The notes under the pieces were generated by a model. That model searched no databases and had not been told where the DNA came from. It saw only the letters and a list, made by a program, of their open reading frames with translations. The position numbers and the translations under genes are program-made. From Bacteroidetes bacterium HGW-Bacteroidetes-10 (GTDB taxonomy: Bacteria; Bacteroidota; Bacteroidia; Bacteroidales; UBA932), in NCBI GenBank assembly GCA_002842695.1, contig PHDT01000013.1:1-60892 (forward strand): a stretch of 60,892 nucleotides of DNA. Reading direction: 5' to 3'. How positions within the stretch are numbered: the first letter of the stretch is position 1; every line of letters starts with the position of its first letter. Shown piece by piece: positions 26,173 to 35,475 of the stretch.

Positions 26173-27411
26173 TTAGTTTGCAAGGGAGGCTTTAATTCTC
26201 ACCTCGAAATCATTCGACGAGTTGTTTGTATCCATGTAGACAATGCGGCCATTTGCAGCAGCAGTTGCAACAGGGTCAACCTTCCTGTGTACGCTCTGGC
26301 CGGTACCGATACCCTCTGTCATTGCAAAACCATTGTCAACCTCTGGTCTGAGTCTTTTTGAATCAGTTACACTTCTAAAGCACTCTACACCATCAATAAC
26401 AAGATTCTTATCCACCAAAAGACAGTCAAAGTTTCTGAGAGTTGCATAACCAGGATTAATAGTATAAGTATCTGCGACAAACCGTTCAGTTGTCTTTCCA
26501 CCCAGAGAGTATATGAAAAAGGCAGGACTTGTCATAGAAAGAGAATACTGAGTTGCAGTACCTACTTTCCAGAAACCTTTCATCAGGTTAACACCTGGCT
26601 GAGGAGTGGCCTGACCCTTGGTAAGAATTGGATCATAAAGCGCCCAGTAACCTTCTAGGCCCAGATTTACTGCGACCGGAGAGGTAATAGTATGGTCAAT
26701 GCCATTTAGACAAAGAACCACCTGTTCTCCCGGATTAAGCGGATGAGATTTACCGGTGCCACCAAACATCCATCCTATTGAAGAATTGGGCACAGAGTCT
26801 CTTAGTTCTGTAGTTCCAGTTTTGACCCAGTTTGAGCTTTTTCCGCTGGTTGGAGCATTGAATGGATCTACCATACCTACACATAAAGAGTCAAGGTATG
26901 CAACTTTATCTGAATTATTATACAAAATAATGTATTTGTCGTTTGCATAATTCTTGCCTGTGACTGGATTCAGGGCACCTCCGTAATAGAGCTCCTTAAT
27001 AATAACCTGACCAGATTTCGAGACGTTTAACGGAAGTGGAACAGATACCGTTTTGGCATCTGATGGTGTAACTCTTATTTTTGACGAGGTTCCGTTAAAA
27101 ATAAAGATAAAACCTTTTTCATCGTCTGTTATTTTGGCATCAGTTGTGGCAATATACGAACCATGAGCAACTTTAATTGTAGCCGCTCCGGAAGCATTGG
27201 TAATGCCGCTAAACTGCAGACCGGTTGAAGGATCTGAAAGTTTAATAACCATTCCCTCCACGCTGTAGGTATAACCTGCAGGCATAGCAACGGTAACATT
27301 GATGGTAGAGCTTATAGCATCGTCTGTAAACTCAGACATCTTGAGGTCCTTCATGCATCCCGACATAGCAAGGGATAACATGAGTATTGTGAATATAAAA
27401 ATTTTTCTCAT
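26173..27411 (-). CDS. DUF4876 family lipoprotein
   Basis: A 412-residue lipoprotein (lipobox AMSGC, Cys19). Residues about 35-140 look like a small beta-sandwich with a Gly-hinge (TNASGAATIKVAHGSYIATTD), similar to carboxypeptidase-regulatory or Cna-B-like folds. Then comes the DUF4876 core: VIIKELYYGGALNPVTGK, DKYIILYNNSDKVAYLDSL, and a late NFDCLLVDKNLVIDGVECF. It resembles a LamG/LTD-type surface domain in the YIILYNNSD segment. It lies 11 bp after the TonB receptor, in the place a SusD-type partner lipoprotein would occupy, but is not SusD-like. A role as the receptor's substrate-binding lid is an inference. Confidence 0.82.
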   Translation of the reverse strand: MRKIFIFTILMLSLAMSGCMKDLKMSEFTDDAISSTINVTVAMPAGYTYSVEGMVIKLSDPSTGLQFSGITNASGAATIKVAHGSYIATTDAKITDDEKGFIFIFNGTSSKIRVTPSDAKTVSVPLPLNVSKSGQVIIKELYYGGALNPVTGKNYANDKYIILYNNSDKVAYLDSLCVGMVDPFNAPTSGKSSNWVKTGTTELRDSVPNSSIGWMFGGTGKSHPLNPGEQVVLCLNGIDHTITSPVAVNLGLEGYWALYDPILTKGQATPQPGVNLMKGFWKVGTATQYSLSMTSPAFFIYSLGGKTTERFVADTYTINPGYATLRNFDCLLVDKNLVIDGVECFRSVTDSKRLRPEVDNGFAMTEGIGTGQSVHRKVDPVATAAANGRIVYMDTNNSSNDFEVRIKASLAN

Positions 27412-27422
27412 TGTGTTCCCGT

Positions 27423-30275
27423 TTAGAAGGTTAATTTAAGTTCTGCACCAAAGTAGATCTCTGTATTCATCCTTGCACCAACTGCATTTGGCCTTCCAAT
27501 GTTTTTCATCAGAGGTCTTGAATTGGTAAAGTTGTTTGCGTAGAATGAGAGAGCAGCATAATTTCCAATCTCCTTGGTAATTCTGATGTTTGCCATCACT
27601 CGCGGTCTGTACCCGCTCACCATGAAGTAAAAAGATTTATCTGATGAGAGAATCAGCTGAGCAAGTCTTCTCTTCAAGTCTTCATCTGTGCTTGTATAAT
27701 AATCGCTGAAAGGTTTTACATTTCCATCAAGGTCCATGTAATAGTCAGGATTTCTGTATAGAATCTCTGTATTGTTCTGTTTGTCGAAGTTTCCGTAAAC
27801 CGGCTTGCCCTCTGAATCCAGCTTGTAGATTCTATCCTTGTCATAAGTATTGGTTGTATTGTTAATCCAGATAACCTGAGTTACCAGAGAGACAACCATT
27901 CGTATTGCAGGAATATTTGTAACAAGGTGAAGGTTGGTAGAGAAACGCTCTGCTCCTGAACCAACTGCAAGACCACCTGCTGTAGACTTATATATTCCGG
28001 AATAAGGCAGTTTACTCTTAGGATCTATAGGATCTGTCTTGATTTGGTAATGATATTCTAATCCCTCGGTAATGTTATTCTGCTTGATATATGCCCCGCT
28101 AAGCATAACAGATGTATTAAGTGACTTGATTTTGCCGAAGTCAATATCATACTCTATACCCCACTTATCTGTGCGGCTTCTGTTATCTGTCCGTGCATTT
28201 CCCTTGAACTCCCTTCTGGTGGTATATCCAAGCTGAACATATTCCCCGCTTGAATTCTTAATCCACACCCTTCCATCTTCATATTTAGGAGCAGCGTCCG
28301 GATCAGTTACAGTATCATAATAATCAAATGACTGAGATGAAATTCTCTTATTCTCAGAAATACCATCTGTAAGCTTCTCATTAAAATAAGTGAATTTTGC
28401 CTCAATTCCCCTGATATCGAGGTCAAGGCCAATCTCAATATTCCTTGTTCTGGTTGGCTTAAGATTGTAATCAAGCATATTGCTAATCACATCTGTCTGA
28501 ATTACCGCAAGTGATTCTCCGGTTGTACCGTTTCTGTATAGGAAGAGAGCGTTGTCATTATATACCGGAGCAGGATATAAAAGACCGATAGATGGAAGTC
28601 TCTGGAGAATACCCCAGCCACCCCTTAGAATTACAGATCTTACAAATCTGTCTTTTCTGGAACCTATGATATTGTATTTTGCATTGAATCGCGGATCGAC
28701 TGTAGGATTATAATCATATCCCTCAATTATCATTTTATTAAAACGTGCTCCTGCGCTCATTTCGAATGAGCCTTTGCCCACAGGTGCAGTTATTTTCTCT
28801 TCAGCAAAAATACTCAGGTCATTCATAAATGGAATCTCCTGATAACTTCTTTCACGAAAATATTGCGGTTGAGCATCAATATAGTAAGCGCCTCTTCCGT
28901 TATTGCCTTTTGAATTGAACTCAACACCCACTACAGATTTCAATAAAGTTTTGCCAATATTTTTGTTAAGGTTTCCCGAAACTTTAGCACTTATATATAA
29001 AGGAATATCCTCATTTCTTAAGTCGAACTCTTCAAGAGTATTCGTAAAGTAGCCAAGGCTGATTCCCTCCTGTTTAGTATTGGTTGATGGAAGAGGCAGA
29101 GAGCTGTTTACAGAATATTTCTGATACTTCTCGCTGCTCATATTTCCGGAAAAGTTATAATTCAAAGAGGTAATCCACTTTTTATTCAGCAGCCAGTTTC
29201 CATAAACGGCCAGTGACAAGTTCTTGTCTCTGCGTTTAGTGAAGTCCTGCTTGGATACATCCGGGTCACTTGTTACGCTGTTACCTGTCATATATCCGCT
29301 AAGTCTCACATTCAGTCTCAATGGAGTCTTATCGGTATTAAACGTATTTGAATATGTAAGTCCCAGAGTAGTCCTGTCAAAAATACTTACAGGTGAACGC
29401 CAGTCTGCAAAAGCTCTTGCATAATCAGCATCAATATTCAGGTTTCCCGCATTGTCGCCCAGACCAAATCCTTTGCTGAATGAAAAGGCCTTTGTTTTTG
29501 GATCTGCTTTAACTCTAACTTCGTATGGCGTGCGACCTGCCTTTGTTGTAACAAGAATTGCACCTGATGTAACATCACCATATTCTGCAGACAAGACTCC
29601 TTTAAGAACCTCTACAGACTCAATATTATCTGTTGAGAATTTCCTGAAGTCCATAGTGTTCAGGAAATCCGTCGATGTTGCAGTGGAGATAGTCGCATCG
29701 TTTGACATTCTTGAACCATTAATTAGCAGACCTACGCCCCTTGCGTTGTTATCGGCAGGGTCATTAACCGAGCGGATAGTAATCTCATTTGAAGATGTAA
29801 GGTTGGGATTCGCAATTATTGTCCCAGGCATCAGTTGCATGATGTCAGAGAGGCTGGATGCCTGAACGTGCTGAATAGCCGCCTTCTCAATCCTTGAAGA
29901 CGAGTTCATGCTTGATCCTGCTTTTGCGGTTACCACCACATCTTCCAGAGTTAGATTATCTTCCTTGAGCTGAATACGAAAGTTGGAGAAGCTTTTGTTC
30001 AGCGTAACAGGAATAGACATTTTCTGATACCCCAGGGAGGTAGCCTCCAGGGTGTAGCTTCCGGGTATGATTCCGGAGATTTTAAAGATACCCTTGTCGT
30101 CTGAGAAACCCCAGACATTGAGTTCTTTAATTAACACTTGTGCATAGGGAATAGTTTCCTCCGAGCCGTAGAGAGTCACTTTTCCCTCAAGTGTCACTCT
30201 CTCCTGAGCCTTCGCCTGGGAGAAATTTGCCAGCAGTCCGGCGGACAGCAGCAACATTGCCAAAAATTTTTTCAC
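27423..30275 (-). CDS. TonB-dependent outer membrane receptor
   Basis: A 950-residue receptor: signal peptide ending near SQAKAQ, an N-terminal carboxypeptidase-regulatory-like domain (about residues 27-110, with GSYTLEATSLGYQKMSIPV), a plug (about 120-245, containing VEVLKGVLSAEYGDVTSGAILVTTK), then a 22-strand-type barrel ending in YFGAELKLTF. It belongs to the general TonB receptor class, not clearly SusC. It heads the operon receptor, DUF4876 lipoprotein, DUF6850 barrel, DPP7-type peptidase, all with gaps of 11-17 bp. Peptides are the most economical guess for the cargo given the peptidase, but metals or cofactors are not excluded. Confidence 0.92.
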   Translation of the reverse strand: MKKFLAMLLLSAGLLANFSQAKAQERVTLEGKVTLYGSEETIPYAQVLIKELNVWGFSDDKGIFKISGIIPGSYTLEATSLGYQKMSIPVTLNKSFSNFRIQLKEDNLTLEDVVVTAKAGSSMNSSSRIEKAAIQHVQASSLSDIMQLMPGTIIANPNLTSSNEITIRSVNDPADNNARGVGLLINGSRMSNDATISTATSTDFLNTMDFRKFSTDNIESVEVLKGVLSAEYGDVTSGAILVTTKAGRTPYEVRVKADPKTKAFSFSKGFGLGDNAGNLNIDADYARAFADWRSPVSIFDRTTLGLTYSNTFNTDKTPLRLNVRLSGYMTGNSVTSDPDVSKQDFTKRRDKNLSLAVYGNWLLNKKWITSLNYNFSGNMSSEKYQKYSVNSSLPLPSTNTKQEGISLGYFTNTLEEFDLRNEDIPLYISAKVSGNLNKNIGKTLLKSVVGVEFNSKGNNGRGAYYIDAQPQYFRERSYQEIPFMNDLSIFAEEKITAPVGKGSFEMSAGARFNKMIIEGYDYNPTVDPRFNAKYNIIGSRKDRFVRSVILRGGWGILQRLPSIGLLYPAPVYNDNALFLYRNGTTGESLAVIQTDVISNMLDYNLKPTRTRNIEIGLDLDIRGIEAKFTYFNEKLTDGISENKRISSQSFDYYDTVTDPDAAPKYEDGRVWIKNSSGEYVQLGYTTRREFKGNARTDNRSRTDKWGIEYDIDFGKIKSLNTSVMLSGAYIKQNNITEGLEYHYQIKTDPIDPKSKLPYSGIYKSTAGGLAVGSGAERFSTNLHLVTNIPAIRMVVSLVTQVIWINNTTNTYDKDRIYKLDSEGKPVYGNFDKQNNTEILYRNPDYYMDLDGNVKPFSDYYTSTDEDLKRRLAQLILSSDKSFYFMVSGYRPRVMANIRITKEIGNYAALSFYANNFTNSRPLMKNIGRPNAVGARMNTEIYFGAELKLTF

Positions 30276-30395
30276 AGTTTGGTTAATTTGGGTTAGTTAA
30301 TAAAAATATATTGATGGATTGAATTTCAACGAATTCACTTACAAATTATAACTTCAAACCTCCTGAAAACCCCTCTCAAACACTCAAAAAACGCA

Positions 30396-30433
30396 GTCCA
30401 GTACTTGGACTTTGGCAAATTTAATTAAATTTG
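30396..30433 (+). promoter_or_regulatory. candidate promoter and overlapping inverted repeat upstream of the polyferredoxin gene
   Basis: TAAATTTG (30426-30433) is an exact -7 element with a TTG 18 nt upstream (30405-30407), slightly short of the usual 19-21. The inverted repeat GTCCAGTACTTGGAC (30396-30410) covers that TTG and could be a repressor site. The leader would be about 130 nt. This lies in the 296-bp divergent gap between the receptor operon and the polyferredoxin gene, and no exact -7 element was seen for the receptor side. Confidence 0.35.
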
Positions 30434-30571
30434 TAACATATGCACCTCTACCGAGGAAAAATATTAAAAAGATAGCAGGGAAATACCTTTTTTTGGCGCA
30501 TATTTGACTACTTCAAGATTTATCTCCTGTGATAAATAATAAATTGTTACATTTTACTAACTAACCCTTTA

Positions 30572-32521
30572 ATGATGAAAAATTTAAAGAAAAACTGGTT
30601 CCGCCATCTGTTACAATGGGGAACTCTCCTTGCTATCATCGTTTTTCTGACGAAAATCGCTGGTAATGAGACCGCCGATCCAGAGGCCTATTGTCCGCTG
30701 GGAGGCCTGGAAACACTTGGTTCCTATTTAGTTGCAGGTTCTATGGCCTGCAGTATGACAATGACCCAAATAATGATGGGCGTTGTACTGGGAATAGGTG
30801 TTATTCTGTTCAGCAAACTGTTTTGCGGTTATCTGTGTCCTTTGGGATGGGGCAGCGAATACCTTGCAAAACTCCGCAGCAAAATGAAAATCAAGGAAAT
30901 CGTAATCAAATCGGGAAGCATGGCCGATAAAGTTCTCCGCTTTTTCAAATATGCACTCCTTTTCCTTGTATTTTATTTTACCATTACAAGCTCTGAGCTC
31001 TTCTGCAAAAACTTTGACCCTTACTATGCAGCAGCAACAGGATTCCAGGGTGAACTCACTCTCTGGATGGCAATTATTTCAATTGCTCTTTTCATCTTTG
31101 GAAACTTCTTCATAAAGATGTTCTGGTGCAAGTATCTTTGCCCGCTTGGAGCAATCAGCAACATTTTCAAGTACACAATTACCTTTGCCGTACTTGTTGC
31201 AATTTTCGCAATTGTTAACCTGGCCGGTCTTTCAGTGTCGTGGATCTATCTCCTCACCGCCGCTTCGCTGCTTGGCTATCTATGGGAAGTAATTTACACA
31301 GATGCAAAAGTATTCCCTCTTCTCAAGGTGAACAGAGACACCGAGAAGTGCAATGACTGCGGCCTTTGCGCAAAAAAATGTCCTTACAGCATTGATGTGG
31401 ACAAAGTAAAAACCGTTAAGCATGTTGACTGCACGCTTTGCGGTGAGTGTATTTCCAGCTGTAATAAAGATGCCCTTACATTCGGAAAGAAAAAATCATT
31501 CCGCTGGCTACCTGCAATTCTGGCTGTTGCCCTGTTCATTGCCGCCTATCTCCTTGGCAGTGTTTGGGAACTACCTACAATTGACGAAAAATGGGGCGAT
31601 GAAGCAAAGCACGAACAACTCGAAAAGGTAAGAGTAGAGGGACTCCGTTCTGTAAAATGTTACGGAAGCTCAAAGGCATTCTCTGCCCAGCTTCAGAAAA
31701 TCCCCGGAGTGTACGGAGTGGCTACATTTGTAAAACATTCAGTTGTTGACATCTATTACAGCCCTGCCGAAATCTCTCCTGACAAGATTAAAGAACTCAT
31801 TTATACTCCTGCAAAATTCAAGATTGCTACTCCTCCTGCCGGTGCGCAGATAAAGGTGGTAACAATCCGCACAGAGAAAATGTATGACAAGATGGATCCC
31901 AACTATCTTGGCCTTCAGATCAGAAATGATGCAAAAGGATATTACGGCATCGAAACAGAATATGCCTGCCCTCTTATCGTAAGAATTTACATGGATGTAA
32001 ACGAGCCTGTAGACGAGAATTACTTTGAAGAGAAGGTTGAGATGAAGGAGCTGATTATGCCTGTTCACGGCGGCGGCACTAACATTGTTAAGGTAGACTT
32101 CGAGTATATCAAGATGGACGAAGGTATTGACACAATCTCTCGCAGAGAGTTCCTTGAGCGTCAGTTCAATTTCTACTCAAAGAGATACAAAACCAATGAA
32201 GAGAAGTGGGGTGGCAAGAATGAGGCTGTATACGAGCTGGTTTACGAAGACCTGGACAAGCCGCTTATTACCCGCAATATCCCTTATCTCTCAAGTCATC
32301 TTTCACTGATGGATGGTTTCCTTGGACTGGAGACAACCATTAATGATAAAGAGGAGTACTGCTTCCGCATTACATATTCAAAAGATGCTCTCAGCGACGA
32401 GAAGATCTGGGCTGCACTGACTATGCCACAATGGACAATCAAGACCAAGGATGGCGAGTTGCAGACAAGCGACGCAAAATTTGCCTTTGAACAAAAAGGG
32501 GCAACTTTAGAAATTCAATAA
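30572..32521 (+). CDS. NapH/CcoG-like membrane polyferredoxin with HMA-like and long C-terminal domains
   Basis: A 649-residue membrane protein. The first 250 residues contain about five membrane segments and two CxxxCP motifs (CGYLCPLG, CKYLCPLG) typical of NapH-type quinol-linked proteins. Two 4Fe-4S clusters follow: C260, C263, C266, C270 and C287, C290, C293, C297. After a further membrane segment (about 310-332) comes an HMA-like fold at about 352-411 (VRVEGLRSVKC then IPGVYGVATF and VDIYYSPAEISPDKI), where only Cys363 of the usual metal-binding CxxC remains. The C-terminal ~240 residues are soluble and unassigned. It likely passes electrons from the quinone pool to an unknown acceptor, maybe metal- or redox-linked (inference). 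The next gene starts 1 bp after its stop. Confidence 0.8.
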   Translation: MMKNLKKNWFRHLLQWGTLLAIIVFLTKIAGNETADPEAYCPLGGLETLGSYLVAGSMACSMTMTQIMMGVVLGIGVILFSKLFCGYLCPLGWGSEYLAKLRSKMKIKEIVIKSGSMADKVLRFFKYALLFLVFYFTITSSELFCKNFDPYYAAATGFQGELTLWMAIISIALFIFGNFFIKMFWCKYLCPLGAISNIFKYTITFAVLVAIFAIVNLAGLSVSWIYLLTAASLLGYLWEVIYTDAKVFPLLKVNRDTEKCNDCGLCAKKCPYSIDVDKVKTVKHVDCTLCGECISSCNKDALTFGKKKSFRWLPAILAVALFIAAYLLGSVWELPTIDEKWGDEAKHEQLEKVRVEGLRSVKCYGSSKAFSAQLQKIPGVYGVATFVKHSVVDIYYSPAEISPDKIKELIYTPAKFKIATPPAGAQIKVVTIRTEKMYDKMDPNYLGLQIRNDAKGYYGIETEYACPLIVRIYMDVNEPVDENYFEEKVEMKELIMPVHGGGTNIVKVDFEYIKMDEGIDTISRREFLERQFNFYSKRYKTNEEKWGGKNEAVYELVYEDLDKPLITRNIPYLSSHLSLMDGFLGLETTINDKEEYCFRITYSKDALSDEKIWAALTMPQWTIKTKDGELQTSDAKFAFEQKGATLEIQ

Positions 32522-32522
32522 C

Positions 32523-35369
32523 ATGAGAATCATAAAAAACATAGTTGCCGCAATAGCACTTATTATTTGCGGCAACTTTGCCATAGCGCAAAATAACCAC
32601 ACATCACTGCTTCCGGCAGATTCAGCCTACAGAACAGGGAAACTTGAAAATGGTCTGACTTACTATATAAGAAAGGCGGCCAACCCTGCCGGACGGGCAG
32701 AATTCTTCATTGTTCACAATGTGGGATCTCTTCAGGAGGAGGACAACCAGCGCGGTCTGGCTCACTTCCTCGAGCACATGGCATTTAACGGAACCAAAAA
32801 CTTCCCCGGCAAAAAGCTTCTGAATTATTTCGGAAGCATTGGTGTGAAGTTTGGTGCCAACATCAATGCCTATACATCAATGGAAAGAACTGTCTACAAT
32901 ATTTCTGCAGTTCCTGTTCAAAGAGAGGTGGTACTTGACTCTGCACTTCTGGCACTTCATGACTGGTCACACTATATCTCTTGCGAGCCTGCAGAGATTG
33001 AGGCCGAAAGAGGTGTTGTAAGAGAAGAGTGGAGACGCGGTGACGATGCCCGCACCAGAATGAATAAGGGAATCATGAAATTTCAGCAGACAGGCTCCCG
33101 CTTTGCCGAGAGGGATGTAATTGGTCTTCCTGAAATTATCAATACTTTCTCACGCCAGACTCTCATTGACTACTACCACAAATGGTATCATCCGGGACTT
33201 CAGGCAGTAATTGTAGTTGGTGATATTGACCCCGATGTGATTGAAAAGAAGATCAGAGCGAGATTCTCATCAATTCCAAAAGCAGTCAATCCCGCAAAAC
33301 GCGAAAACTACACTATCCCCGATAACAAGGAGCCTATAGTGGGTTATTTCACAGATCCTGAGACTAAAGCTGTCTCTGTGAGGGTTACCGTTAAGATTCC
33401 AAACCTCTCTCAGGAAGAGATGCAAACCAGAAAGGCAATCTATGACGAAGTTATCCGAAACACGTTCCTTGAAATGTTCAAGGTAAGATGTCAGGTAGCT
33501 CAGGAGAGTCAGGATTCGATGTTCCGCGGAGCAGTTCCTGTATTTGGTAAACTCAGCTATGCATCACAGACCTTTACTACAACAGCCCTCCCATACTCAG
33601 CAAAGACAATTTTTAAGTCCCTCCGCGGACTCATTGAAGAGTTTGAAAGAGTAAGGATGTACGGATTCTCAAAAGAGGAGTTCGACCAGGCAATTGTAAG
33701 GGTAAAAAAGGGAGCAGATCAAAACTACCTTAGAAACAGAAAGCCAGAGAACAGGGACTATGTAAGTTTTGCAGTAGATCATTTCACAAGGCAGTATCCA
33801 ATTGTGAAACCCGAAGATTATCACAAGATTTCAAGTGAATATATCAAAAGTATAACCCACGAAGATGTAAACGCCAGTCTGCCTGTGATTCTCTCTGACA
33901 ATAACAGGGTAATTATCTTCTCAGTACCTGAAAGCGACAAAAAGTACCTCCCTTCACAGGAGGAGATTTACAAGATGATTGAGGAGGTAAAGAGCTCAGA
34001 TCTTGACAGGTTCACTCCTGTTGGAGAAAAAAAGCTAACAATCAGAAAAGATCTTCCCGGAGGAAAAATCCTTACAGAGAGAGCTGTCTCTTCAAAGGAG
34101 CTGAGTATTAAACACGAAAAGCAACTTGACTCTGCTACCGAATGGACACTTTCAAATGGCGCCAGGGTAATCTGGAAAGAGGAGGGAGCAACCAAAAAAT
34201 ATGTGAGCATGCGTGCCTTCAGAAAAGGCGGATATATGCTCCCGTATGATGCGAAGCAGATAAAAATTGCCGAGAGTTTCCTCTCAATGTATACTATTAA
34301 CGGATTCAACAGACTCGAGATGCAAAAACTGGGCGGATCAAAGAGCATTTCTGTTAAACCATCACTTGGATACAGGAATGTTGAGTTCACAGGAAGCTAC
34401 ACACTCAAAGATTCAGTTGAATTCTGGAATCTGCTCTACTCGTACTTTACAGCTGTAACGGCAGATGAGAACCAGATTGCAAACTTCAAGAATCAGCTTT
34501 TAAAAAACCTGAATACTCCAAAAGGAGAAAATTCAATTTTTATTGATTCTGTAAGCAGCCTTAAGTTTATTTCTCAGCCTATGAAAAGTAAGCTTACAAA
34601 AGAGGATATCGCAGCAATAAACTCAGCCTCTCTGACCACTATGTACAATAACCTTTTTGCGGGCGCAGACGGATTTACTTTTGTATTTTCCGGGCCGATT
34701 CCTGCATCAAAGGCAAAGGAGCTGATAGTTAAATATATCGGCTCGCTGGAAAAAGGCGCAACGGTGGCTGAAAAACAGCTTGCACACAAGGAGCCTGTTA
34801 AGCGTAAAGGCGAGGTATCATTAAGGTACAAAGCCAAAAACATGCTCAGTTCAAAAGCTTCTGTAGGCAGAATCTATTTTGGAGAAGTACCGTATAATGC
34901 TCAAAGCAATATGTACTCAAAATTCATTGCATACATTCTCAGAGACAGATATATGAAGTCCATCCGCGAGGAGAAGGGCGGCACATACCATGTTGGAGTG
35001 ACCAATGATATCATGAAGTACCCAAATGAACAAGTGGAGTTTTCTGTTGACTTTGACACAGATCCTGCCCTGGTTGATGAACTGCTGGTTATTGTACAGC
35101 AAGAGATAGATAACTTTGTAAAGAACGGACCAACCGAAAAAGAGATGAAGGAGATATCCCTCTATCTTCAGAAGGTATACCAGGATCGCAAAGAGGAAAT
35201 CTTATGGCCGGCGATAATTGCAAACAGCATCAAGGGTGAGGTGAGCCTTCAGGATACTGAGAAGGTGTTCCTTCCAAAGGTTAAAGCCGATGACATTAAG
35301 AAATTTGCAAAGAAGATCTTTACAAGTGGCAATCGAATGACCTTTGTTTTTGAACCTGAGAAAAAATAG
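32523..35369 (+). CDS. M16 family (pitrilysin-type) zinc peptidase, exported
   Basis: A 948-residue, two-repeat M16 peptidase with a Sec signal peptide (NFAIAQ cleavage region). The inverted zinc motif HFLEH is at 81-85 (His81, Glu84, His85), followed by MAFNGTKNFPG and the downstream acidic helix EIEAERGVVREEW with the third ligand. The second half (from about 530, TEWTLSNGARVIWKEE) is the inactive repeat that closes the chamber. It resembles the long periplasmic PqqL-like M16 proteins of Bacteroidetes that cut peptides inside a clamshell. It is almost fused in transcription to the polyferredoxin gene, but the two have no obvious shared job. A strong terminator follows. Confidence 0.92.
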   Translation: MRIIKNIVAAIALIICGNFAIAQNNHTSLLPADSAYRTGKLENGLTYYIRKAANPAGRAEFFIVHNVGSLQEEDNQRGLAHFLEHMAFNGTKNFPGKKLLNYFGSIGVKFGANINAYTSMERTVYNISAVPVQREVVLDSALLALHDWSHYISCEPAEIEAERGVVREEWRRGDDARTRMNKGIMKFQQTGSRFAERDVIGLPEIINTFSRQTLIDYYHKWYHPGLQAVIVVGDIDPDVIEKKIRARFSSIPKAVNPAKRENYTIPDNKEPIVGYFTDPETKAVSVRVTVKIPNLSQEEMQTRKAIYDEVIRNTFLEMFKVRCQVAQESQDSMFRGAVPVFGKLSYASQTFTTTALPYSAKTIFKSLRGLIEEFERVRMYGFSKEEFDQAIVRVKKGADQNYLRNRKPENRDYVSFAVDHFTRQYPIVKPEDYHKISSEYIKSITHEDVNASLPVILSDNNRVIIFSVPESDKKYLPSQEEIYKMIEEVKSSDLDRFTPVGEKKLTIRKDLPGGKILTERAVSSKELSIKHEKQLDSATEWTLSNGARVIWKEEGATKKYVSMRAFRKGGYMLPYDAKQIKIAESFLSMYTINGFNRLEMQKLGGSKSISVKPSLGYRNVEFTGSYTLKDSVEFWNLLYSYFTAVTADENQIANFKNQLLKNLNTPKGENSIFIDSVSSLKFISQPMKSKLTKEDIAAINSASLTTMYNNLFAGADGFTFVFSGPIPASKAKELIVKYIGSLEKGATVAEKQLAHKEPVKRKGEVSLRYKAKNMLSSKASVGRIYFGEVPYNAQSNMYSKFIAYILRDRYMKSIREEKGGTYHVGVTNDIMKYPNEQVEFSVDFDTDPALVDELLVIVQQEIDNFVKNGPTEKEMKEISLYLQKVYQDRKEEILWPAIIANSIKGEVSLQDTEKVFLPKVKADDIKKFAKKIFTSGNRMTFVFEPEKK

Positions 35370-35431
35370 AGTGCGCCGCAAAAACAGCTTGCGCTCTAAC
35401 TCGTTTTAAAGCGCTGCTATTTTGATTACTT

Positions 35432-35471
35432 AAAAACACAAACTTTTCCCAAGAAGAGTTTGTGTTTTTTA
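35432..35471 (+). terminator. intrinsic terminator after the M16 peptidase
   Basis: AAAAACACAAACT (35432-35444) pairs with AGTTTGTGTTTTT (35457-35469), 13 bp, 12-nt loop, with T continuing. The opposite strand also shows an A/T tail, so it may serve the convergent hydrolase gene too. Its stem core repeats that of the terminator at 6521. Confidence 0.85.
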
Positions 35472-35475
35472 TTTC

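Noticed and set aside
35370..35431. GC-rich partial inverted repeat right after the M16 gene as a second terminator
   Set aside because: The pairing GAGTGCGC/GCGCTC is imperfect with a long loop, and a far better terminator lies just downstream.
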